Both the position numbers and the translations under genes were made by a program. Shown one piece after another: positions 57,184 through 64,000 of a DNA stretch of 64,000 nucleotides. Within the stretch, counting starts at the first letter, position 1, and every line of letters begins with the position of its first letter. Below the pieces are notes generated by a model. That model saw nothing but the letters and a program-made list of their open reading frames with translations. It did not search any database and was not told where the DNA came from. This stretch comes from Sandaracinaceae bacterium (GTDB lineage: Bacteria > Myxococcota_A > Polyangia > Polyangiales > JADJQN01), in assembly GCA_016712745.1 (NCBI GenBank), contig JADJQN010000003.1, positions 248,001 through 312,000 on the forward strand, written 5' to 3'.

Positions 57184-59469
57184 ATGAAGTTGGCCCGCCC
57201 GCCATTTTTTTTATTCGCCATCACAGTGCTGAGCGTTTACGGCGAGGCCAAAGCGCAGGACGTCGTTCCGCATCGTTCGTTCAACCGCCTCGTCACGAGC
57301 AACGGTCACGCAGCCGTCAGCTACAACCGCGCCACTCACCGGGTCGATACCTTTCTCGAACACCCCTATCGCTTCGCTGCGCCGCGGGAGAACGCTGAGA
57401 ATCTGTGCTTCGCGGCCGATGAGTCTCGAGATCTAGCGTTCGACAATTACTTCGGCATTCGAGTAGGCGCAGCGGAATCGCGCGTTGGCACCTGGCTTGG
57501 CGACGTGCCAGTCGATCGCGCTGGCTATGTTCCCGGCACCAACATCTTCTTCGCCGACCAACGCGTCGGTGGCGAGCGCGACGTTGAGGTCCGCACCTAC
57601 GGCTTTATGCCAACCGAGATCGAAGCGCCGGTCTTTGTCATGGTGGCGCGAGTTACCAACGAAGGAGTGAGCACCGCTTCAGTTTCCGTATATGCCCTCT
57701 TCAACTATCGACTTGGACTAGCTTCGGGCACGCGCGAGCCCGTGGCCCTTGATGAAGAGGTAAGCTGGGACGCCGCACGATCAACCTTCTACGAATACGG
57801 GCCGAGCCAAGGAACGCTCGCATACACAGCGCTTTCACCGATCGCATCGCAGTCCGCATCGACGGGCGAAAACTCCGCTTTCGCTTCGTTGCAGCGCGGC
57901 GATGATCTCGATCACTCGAATGCGACCACTGGCCCAACTGAGGATGTCTCGCCTGCGCTTCAAAGCGCCGAGGCAAGTCTCGCCCCCGGCGCGACGATGT
58001 GGTTTGCAGTCGCCGTGACGTGGGCGCTTGATGAAGACGCGGGCCCGAAGGTCGATTTGCTGAGGTCGTGGGTCGCCGGTCGAACGCCCGAAGCGTTGGT
58101 TATGGCAGAAACGAATGCTTGGTCGGAATGGGCCGGCGAGATCCCTGCCTATATCGCGACGAGCGAACATGATCTTTACCGCCAGTCGCTCGCTGTCTTG
58201 CGCATGAGCCAGGTGCGCGAAGTAGGAGCTGGGTTTGGCCAACTCTTGGCAAGTCTGCCGCCCGGTCTCGATAACCCCGACGCGCAATGGAACATCGCGT
58301 GGGTTCGGGACATGGCGTATGCGACGGTTGCACTCGCACGCTCGGGGCACTTGAGCGAAGCGCGGGACGCACTGCTCTTTCAATTGCACGCGCCGCCAGG
58401 ACGCCACGTTGCCATCGTAGGACGGTCCTATCGAATTTCGGTCACGCGCTACTTCGGCAATGGCGCAGAAGAGAGCGATTGCAATGCGGATGGTCCTAAC
58501 ATCGAGTTCGATGGCTTCGGATTGTTCTTGTGGTCGGCGGCGGAATACGTGCGCGCTGGCGGCGACCTTGAGGCACTTCGCGCCGACTGGCCAACCATCG
58601 AAACCGAAATCGCGGACGTCCTGATCTACTTGACCGACGCAAGCGGAACCATTCGCGCCGACTCTTCGATCTGGGAAACGCATTGGAACGGTCACGAGCG
58701 ACGCTATACCTACACATCGCTTGCCGCCGCGCGCGGGCTCTGCGACGCGGCGTATCTGGCCACGCGTCTCGGCGAAACGAGCGCCGCTTCGCGATTCTAC
58801 GATGCAGGTTCAACTATGCGTGACGCAGTCGTGCGCACTCACTCCGATTCACGAGGTGCTCTCGGCCAGAGCGTCGAGGACTTGCTCGCGGGTCATGGCT
58901 ATATCGATGCCGCCGCGATCGAAGCTCTGAACTTTGGTCTGATCGATCCTGATGGCCGTGCCGCGCGCGCCACGTTCGCAGCGATCCACGGCAACCTGCG
59001 CGTCGCGAGCGGCTACGGCTTTATGCGCAACGACGACGGTGGCGCATACGATTCGCAAGAATGGGTCTTCGTCGATTTGCGCTTGTTGGCGGCACCAATC
59101 GACTCAGCTTTCGATGACCGCGGCACGCTTCGCGACTTCGTGATTGGACAAGCGGTGCAGAACGACAACCTCTTTGCCGAGCTTCACGATGCGCGGACCG
59201 GGGATTACACCGGGTCGATCCCGATGGTGGGCTTTGGCGCCGGAGCGTACGTACTCGAAGCTACCCGCGACGCTTTTCCTGTAACACCGGCCTGCGATGC
59301 CTACGCAAGTGAGCCTGCCGCGCCGCGACCCGACGCAGGCGTGGCGCCGCCTGAGACCGAGGACACGGGCTGCTCCGTGAGCCGCGTCCCTGAGTCAGCG
59401 CCTTGGCGTGCGTTTCCGTTGCTCCTTGTGTTCGCACTCCTCGCTCGCCGCATTCGGAGGCGCAGTTGA
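57184..59469 (+). CDS. Secreted GH15-like glucan hydrolase with MYXO-CTERM tail
   Basis: A 761-residue secreted protein: signal peptide (cleaving after AKA), an N-terminal super-sandwich-like beta domain, then an (alpha/alpha)6 catalytic half with NIAWVRDMAYATVAL and WETHWNGHERRYTYTSLAAARGLCDAAYL, matching glucoamylase-type GH15. GH15 enzymes release glucose from the ends of starch-like glucans. The C-terminus, GCSVSR-spacer-hydrophobic-RRIRRRS, is a MYXO-CTERM signal for cell-surface sorting. ATG 57184. The stop overlaps the next start as TTGA. Confidence 0.9.
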   Translation: MKLARPPFFLFAITVLSVYGEAKAQDVVPHRSFNRLVTSNGHAAVSYNRATHRVDTFLEHPYRFAAPRENAENLCFAADESRDLAFDNYFGIRVGAAESRVGTWLGDVPVDRAGYVPGTNIFFADQRVGGERDVEVRTYGFMPTEIEAPVFVMVARVTNEGVSTASVSVYALFNYRLGLASGTREPVALDEEVSWDAARSTFYEYGPSQGTLAYTALSPIASQSASTGENSAFASLQRGDDLDHSNATTGPTEDVSPALQSAEASLAPGATMWFAVAVTWALDEDAGPKVDLLRSWVAGRTPEALVMAETNAWSEWAGEIPAYIATSEHDLYRQSLAVLRMSQVREVGAGFGQLLASLPPGLDNPDAQWNIAWVRDMAYATVALARSGHLSEARDALLFQLHAPPGRHVAIVGRSYRISVTRYFGNGAEESDCNADGPNIEFDGFGLFLWSAAEYVRAGGDLEALRADWPTIETEIADVLIYLTDASGTIRADSSIWETHWNGHERRYTYTSLAAARGLCDAAYLATRLGETSAASRFYDAGSTMRDAVVRTHSDSRGALGQSVEDLLAGHGYIDAAAIEALNFGLIDPDGRAARATFAAIHGNLRVASGYGFMRNDDGGAYDSQEWVFVDLRLLAAPIDSAFDDRGTLRDFVIGQAVQNDNLFAELHDARTGDYTGSIPMVGFGAGAYVLEATRDAFPVTPACDAYASEPAAPRPDAGVAPPETEDTGCSVSRVPESAPWRAFPLLLVFALLARRIRRRS

Positions 59470-61643
59470 AGCTTACGGCTCTACTTATTCCCATCGTGCT
59501 GCTCGCAAATGCATGCACGGCCGACACGGACACTCCGATCGCATGGGACGGAATGTGCAACGTCACACTTAGCTACACGGAAACCGCATCCGCACCTCGC
59601 GTCTTCGTAGCGGGCGCATTCAACGACTTTGAAGATGGCCACGACGAGCTCGTGGACGACGGAACCGGTCATTACGCCATTACGTTGCGCCTAGAACCTG
59701 GCGTCTACCCCTACAAGCTCGTTGTGCATGGCGATGGCGCACCCGAGATGTGGCGACTTGATCCGGGCAATGCATATCGCGTGTATGACGACGGTATTGA
59801 GAACTCGGGCCTCCGCGTTTCGAACTGCGCGCAACCTTCACTGCGTGTCGCATCCCACGCGGCCAACCCGGACGCGCGTTCGTGGAGCGCGGCGATCGAA
59901 TACACCGGCAACGCGGCCGGTCCCTTGCAACGCGTGCTCGGTGAGCTGCGCACCGGGACAAGCTCGCGTCCGCTTACCTCGGCCGAGCTTACGACTAGCG
60001 CGCACACCATAGAGCTCGATTTGAGCGCGCTTCCCACGGGCAAGCATGTGCTCAAGCTCGTTGCGACCTCGACGAGTGGCGTGGATAGCGAAGCTTTGCT
60101 TTTGCCGTTTTGGATCGAGGACACCGAGTTCTCTTGGAATGACTCGGTCATCTACATGGTGATGACCGACCGTTTCAGGAACGGTGAGTCCGCAAACGAT
60201 GCGCCCCCAAGCGACGCAAGCCACGGCGCCGATTGGCAAGGCGGCGATTTCGCAGGAGTGCGTGACGCGATCGAAGACGGATACTTCGATCGTCTTGGCG
60301 TCAACACGCTATGGCTCTCTCCCTACAACGTGAATCCGCAAGGCACGTTCACCGACGCAGACGAATCGCACCTCGTATCGGGCTATCACGGCTACTGGCC
60401 CATCGATCCTACGCGCGTCGATTCGCGTTTAGGCGAAGAGGCCGATCTGCAAGCGTTGATCGCAAGCGCCCACACGCACGGCATTCGAATCTTGATGGAC
60501 CTCGTCCTCAATCACGTACACGAAGAGCATCCGTACTTTCAGACTCACCCGAGCTGGTTCAACGCCGGATGCATCTGCGGCACGGACGGCTGCGATTGGA
60601 CAGAGCATCGCCTCGATTGCCTGTTCCGCCCCTACCTACCCGACATCAACTGGAGCAACAGCGAAGCAAGCGAGCAAATCATCAGCGACGCGCTCGGCTG
60701 GATGGAACGCTTCGACCTCGATGGTTTTCGTGTCGACGCAGTGAAGCACGTGAATGACGCAGCGATTTTCAACCTCGCAACGCGCGTACGCGAGCGTTTC
60801 GAGACGGCGGGCACGCCGGTGTTTTTGATGGGCGAAACCGCGATGGGTTGGGATAGCTCAAGTGGCCCCCAAGCGGGCGGCAACATCGAAAACTACGGCA
60901 CGATCTCGCACTACATCCGCCCCTCAGCCCTGAACGGACAGTTCGATTTTGTTCTCTACTACGCGGCAGCGCTTCAGTTTCTCACCGATGTGGACGGTCG
61001 CGGCCTCGCGCATGTCGACTATTGGACCGCGCAAAGCATGCGCGAGTATCCGCAAGGCGCGATCATGACGCCCTATATAGGATCGCACGATACCTCGCGC
61101 TTCATGACGCTGGCGTCAAACCCGGACCTTGCGAACAGCAAATGGGACAACCTTCCGCCGCCCCCTAATGCGGAGAGTTACGATCGAATGTACCTGGCCT
61201 TTGGCTGGCTATTTTCGTTGCCGGGCGCGCCGCTGCTCTACTACGGCGACGAGTACGGCGAGTACGGTGGCGCGGATCCTGACAATCGCCACATGATGCG
61301 CTTTGACGATGCGTTGCAATCGCGCGAAACCGCGCAGCTCGAGCGCGTGAGTCAGCTTCTGCAGGCGCGTCGCACTGTGCCCGCACTTCGCTCACGCCGT
61401 TCACGAACGGTTGTTGCGGACGAAAACCTCTCGCTTGTGGTGCGCGGGGATGGCGCGAGTAGCTGCCTCGTCGCGCTCAATCGCTCTTCAAGCGCGCAAC
61501 ATCGCGTCATTCCGATCGCGGAAGAGCTCGTCGCCAATGGCCGCGCGCTCACCGATGCGCTCGACGCGAGCTACAACGCAGTGATCACCAACGGCGCGCT
61601 CGTGCTCGACATCCCGCCTCGCTCCGTTCGCTACCTGCACTAG
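59466..61643 (+). CDS. GH13 alpha-amylase-type lipoprotein
   Basis: A 725-residue predicted lipoprotein (Cys17 in LANAC). TTG 59466 is chosen: GGAGG lies about five bases upstream and the previous stop overlaps as TTGA. N-terminal CBM48/AMPK-like domain (VFVAGAFNDFEDG, YPYKLVVHGD), then an immunoglobulin-like module, then GH13: DLVLNH (345-350), FRVDAVKH with nucleophile Asp424, GETAM with acid/base Glu457, and SHDTSRF with Asp542. It cleaves alpha-1,4-glucans at the outer surface; products would feed the malK-malEF-malG transporter encoded divergently. Confidence 0.93.
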   Translation: MKLTALLIPIVLLANACTADTDTPIAWDGMCNVTLSYTETASAPRVFVAGAFNDFEDGHDELVDDGTGHYAITLRLEPGVYPYKLVVHGDGAPEMWRLDPGNAYRVYDDGIENSGLRVSNCAQPSLRVASHAANPDARSWSAAIEYTGNAAGPLQRVLGELRTGTSSRPLTSAELTTSAHTIELDLSALPTGKHVLKLVATSTSGVDSEALLLPFWIEDTEFSWNDSVIYMVMTDRFRNGESANDAPPSDASHGADWQGGDFAGVRDAIEDGYFDRLGVNTLWLSPYNVNPQGTFTDADESHLVSGYHGYWPIDPTRVDSRLGEEADLQALIASAHTHGIRILMDLVLNHVHEEHPYFQTHPSWFNAGCICGTDGCDWTEHRLDCLFRPYLPDINWSNSEASEQIISDALGWMERFDLDGFRVDAVKHVNDAAIFNLATRVRERFETAGTPVFLMGETAMGWDSSSGPQAGGNIENYGTISHYIRPSALNGQFDFVLYYAAALQFLTDVDGRGLAHVDYWTAQSMREYPQGAIMTPYIGSHDTSRFMTLASNPDLANSKWDNLPPPPNAESYDRMYLAFGWLFSLPGAPLLYYGDEYGEYGGADPDNRHMMRFDDALQSRETAQLERVSQLLQARRTVPALRSRRSRTVVADENLSLVVRGDGASSCLVALNRSSSAQHRVIPIAEELVANGRALTDALDASYNAVITNGALVLDIPPRSVRYLH

Positions 61644-61690
61644 AACGCATCTCATAAATCCCTCGGTCGGGATTTATGAGATGCGTTCTA
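61641..61690 (+). terminator. Perfect 22-bp hairpin containing the amylase stop codon
   Basis: A 22-bp perfect inverted repeat (TAGAACGCATCTCATAAATC and two more bases) with a six-base loop; its first three bases are the stop codon. No T-run follows. It ends the starch-hydrolase operon and may act as a terminator or a stability element. Confidence 0.7.
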
Positions 61691-61884
61691 GAACGCTATG
61701 ACATTTGGAGCCGAGCCTGTGCTCGTGAAGCACAGTGTGGTGTGCACTTCACTGCTCACAGCCGCGAAGACATCGCTCGACTGCGCCCATAAATTGCGCG
61801 AATCCCGATGGTTGCTGCGCGTGTTGGCTTGGCCCATCCCTTGCTTTGGCTTGGGTCGGGGCAGTTCACTGGGGAGGATCTCGA

Positions 61885-63744
61885 ATGCGATACGTCCAAC
61901 ATGTTGGCTGGCTCTGCCTGCCGCTCGCGCTTGCTGGTTGCCCACTTCCGACGGACTCGCTTTCCAGTCAGCCGGGCACCTTCTCCTTTAACAGCGGCCC
62001 TCTCGTTTCCAGTGGGGCGCGGCCTGTACCGATCACCGGCGGCACGCTCCTCGTCTCACGCGATCACCGCCTGGTCGTCGCAGCCGATCCCGAGCGCGAC
62101 ACGGTCTCGGTCGTGGATCTCGCTTCGAACACGCTGCGCGCGACAATCGCGCTTTCTGAAGGCGCAGAACCCGGCCGTCTCGCGGAAGATCACAACGGCG
62201 TCGTCTACGTTGCTACGCGTCGCGGCGGCGAGTTAGTTGCCATCGATCTGAATGCCGATGCCCCCTCGATTCTCTCGCGCGTGAAGGTTTGCTCGGCACC
62301 GCGCGGCGTCACGTACGACGCATACCAAGACGCCTTGCATGTAGCGTGTGCCGGGGGCGAGCTTGTGACGGTCGATCGTGCAAGCACTCAGATCGTGCGC
62401 TCGGTGAACGTCTCCGTCGGCGATTTGCGCGATGTTATTGTTGCGACGGAGGGACAAGCTCCCGGAGTCGCGCGCGGCGACTTACTTGTCTCGCAGTTTC
62501 GGTCGGCGCGGCTTTTGACTGTTTCACCAGATGGACATGTGAAGAACGGCGCTGCTCCGGCAGACGACCTGTGCACGAATCCAGACGTTGCTTGGCGCAC
62601 GGTTCAAATGGGCACGCACGGCGCCATCGCGATGCTGCATCAGCGCGCACGCTCGCAGGACGCTCCGCCAGTTAGCACCGCGCCCGGCGGCTACGCGGGC
62701 GGCGGCACGGTCAGTGGCTGCTCAACATCTCAGGGCATCGTCAAAACCGCGATTTCTACGTTCAACGCGTCGGGTGGGCTCGAGAACAGCGGCCCCGGAA
62801 TTGAAAACGCGATGCTCGCGGTCGACGTCAGCTTCACGAACGATGGTCGATCGTTGGCATTGGCGATTCCTGGAAACATCGCTAGCCCATTCGCGCAGGT
62901 CTTCGTGCGTGACAGTAGTGCGACGGTTGGACGCTTCGGATCAATGTCGCCTGCGGAAGCGACGCAGAGCGACCGCGATTTTGCCACCGGCGGTCAGGCG
63001 ATTGCTGTCGCGTTTAGTGATGCGGAACATTTGGTCGTACAAACGCGCGAGCCGTCAGCGATCGAGATCATCGACATTCGCAATCAGTGGAGTCGCCGCA
63101 GCGTACGTCTGGCGACGGACAGCTTGGCAGACACTGGGCAGTATGTTTTTCACGCCGGAGTAAGCGCGGGCGAGGCGTGTGCGTCGTGCCATCCCGAAGG
63201 CGGCGATGACGGCCACGTGTGGAACTTCTCGACGCTAGGCAATAGGCGTACGCCGCAGATTGCTGGTGGCGTGCTTGGCACCGAGCCGTTCCACTGGGAT
63301 GGCGACATGCACGACTTCCGCGATCTCGTGACGCATGTCTTTAGCGAGCGCATGGGTGCGGGCGCGATTCCCGAAACGCACGCGGATGCGCTTGCGCATT
63401 ACGTAGACCGACTCGAAACCATTCCGCCGTCCTTGCCCGACGACATGAGTGCAGTCGATCGTGGTCACGCACTCTTCGAGCGCGCAGACACACAATGCGC
63501 GACCTGCCACTCAGGCCCCATGCTCACCAACAACGCCACGGTCGACGTTGGCACCGGTGGCGCGTTCCAAGTCCCAAGCCTCGTCGGCCTCGGCAACCGC
63601 GCACCACTCATGCACAACGGCTGCGTCGCAACGATCCACGAGCGCCTAACCAACCCCTGCGCCGGCGGCGACCGCCACGGCCACACCAGCCAACTCACTT
63701 CCGCCGAAATCGACGACCTAACCGCCTTCCTAAAAACCCTTTAG
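61885..63744 (+). CDS. Lipoprotein with beta-propeller and two cytochrome-c haem motifs
   Basis: A 619-residue predicted lipoprotein (lipobox LAGC, Cys19) starting at ATG 61885 with GGGAGG upstream. The N-terminal two thirds resemble a YncE-like seven-bladed propeller (VVAADPERDTVSVVDLASNTLRATI), and the C-terminal third holds two CxxCH haem sites, CASCHPEG and CATCHSG, in a MauG/di-haem peroxidase-like arrangement. Such proteins reduce peroxides or oxidise partners in the periplasm. The two haem sites are 100 or so residues apart. Confidence 0.88.
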   Translation: MRYVQHVGWLCLPLALAGCPLPTDSLSSQPGTFSFNSGPLVSSGARPVPITGGTLLVSRDHRLVVAADPERDTVSVVDLASNTLRATIALSEGAEPGRLAEDHNGVVYVATRRGGELVAIDLNADAPSILSRVKVCSAPRGVTYDAYQDALHVACAGGELVTVDRASTQIVRSVNVSVGDLRDVIVATEGQAPGVARGDLLVSQFRSARLLTVSPDGHVKNGAAPADDLCTNPDVAWRTVQMGTHGAIAMLHQRARSQDAPPVSTAPGGYAGGGTVSGCSTSQGIVKTAISTFNASGGLENSGPGIENAMLAVDVSFTNDGRSLALAIPGNIASPFAQVFVRDSSATVGRFGSMSPAEATQSDRDFATGGQAIAVAFSDAEHLVVQTREPSAIEIIDIRNQWSRRSVRLATDSLADTGQYVFHAGVSAGEACASCHPEGGDDGHVWNFSTLGNRRTPQIAGGVLGTEPFHWDGDMHDFRDLVTHVFSERMGAGAIPETHADALAHYVDRLETIPPSLPDDMSAVDRGHALFERADTQCATCHSGPMLTNNATVDVGTGGAFQVPSLVGLGNRAPLMHNGCVATIHERLTNPCAGGDRHGHTSQLTSAEIDDLTAFLKTL

Positions 63745-63748
63745 CCTT

Positions 63749-63914
63749 GGGGACACGCTCCCCCCTCGCAACGCACGTAATTTCGAGCACTTGCGAATCG
63801 AGTTTGGCCGCGCAAAGTTGATACCTATCGGTGGCAATGTATCAAGTTCGCGCGGCCAAACTCGATCGCTAACCCGTTGAAATGACAGGCCCCCTGAGGC
63901 GGGAGCGTGTCCCC
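63749..63914. repeat. Nested inverted repeat
   Basis: An outer pair (63749-63767 and 63896-63914, 18 of 19 bases complementary) encloses an inner pair (63793-63824 and 63839-63869, about 30 bases with a few mismatches) around a 14-base loop. The whole could fold into one long hairpin. The outer arm shares the GGGGAC/GTCCCC style with the palindromes at 24.3 kb. No open frame is apparent. Confidence 0.85.
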
Positions 63915-63915
63915 G

Positions 63916-64000
63916 CTAGGGGTTGGGGAGTAGGATGCGGGTGCCGTAGGGGGGACGCGGAGTGTTAGGGAGCCGCCGGCGCCAACGGTGAACGTGTCGT
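63916..64000 (-). pseudogene. C-terminal end of a further gene, possibly a glycoside hydrolase, with an apparent one-base frameshift
   Basis: On the minus strand, one frame reads DTFTVGAGGSLTLRVPP and, after a run of six Cs (63949-63954), a second frame continues YGTRILLPNP then TAG at 63916-63918. Joining them needs a seventh C. 'VPPYGTRIL' resembles the C-termini of GH13-type proteins, such as the IPPRSVRYL end of the amylase at 59466-61643. It runs off the window. Only 85 bases are visible, so this is tentative. Confidence 0.4.

Overview
The window looks like chromosomal DNA from a myxobacterium (phylum Myxococcota, probably a Polyangiales or Sandaracinaceae-like lineage). The clues are a GH15-like secreted protein ending in a MYXO-CTERM sorting tail, sixteen predicted lipoproteins (many with Asp/Gly/Ala-rich linkers or Cys-rich MopE-like segments), fairly high G+C by eye, and housekeeping genes (recA, comM, hslO, tadA, SRP RNA, four tRNAs) scattered among large surface-protein genes. 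No prophage, CRISPR array or complete transposon was seen.

Layout. 1-3.4 kb: end of a membrane protein, a CPBP protease, a biotin carrier protein and a sigma-54 response regulator split by an in-frame TAG. 3.7-9.2 kb: three tandem paralogous VWA-domain lipoproteins. 9.3-11.9 kb: comM then recA. 11.9-24.3 kb: an envelope block (TPR protein, M1 peptidase, penicillin-acylase-family hydrolase, beta-propeller lipoprotein) plus an SDR protein, Hsp33 and a GerMN lipoprotein. 24.3-27.5 kb: small stable RNAs (SRP RNA, tRNA-Ser GGA, tRNA-Ser CGA, tRNA-Arg ACG) with structured repeats, and tadA beside its own tRNA substrate. 27.5-36.2 kb: one giant minus-strand gene with 21 Calx-beta-like and about 7 FG-GAP-like repeats, broken by at least three frameshifts. 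36.3-46.1 kb: more lipoproteins (SUMF1-like, zincin, P-domain, S74) and small enzymes. 46.1-46.6 kb: a tandem array of the same structured repeat, then tRNA-Ser GCT. 48.9-61.6 kb: a maltodextrin uptake and use cluster: malK, a malE-malF fusion, malG, a class I fructose-bisphosphate aldolase and a UspA protein on one strand, with a GH15-like enzyme and a GH13 amylase lipoprotein diverging from them. 61.9-64 kb: a di-haem propeller lipoprotein, a nested inverted repeat, and the apparently frameshifted end of what may be another carbohydrate-active enzyme.

The most interesting non-coding signal is a repeat of roughly 107 bases. It forms three or four hairpins whose stems change in a compensatory way while the loops stay the same. 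In all three places it lies directly 3' of a minus-strand stable RNA gene (SRP RNA, tRNA-Ser GGA, tRNA-Ser GCT). Several broken frames (TAG at 2321, breaks near 28.05, 28.63 and 33.16 kb, a G11 run, a short C run at 63.95 kb) could be real decay or assembly error, and should be checked against reads before any biology is built on them.
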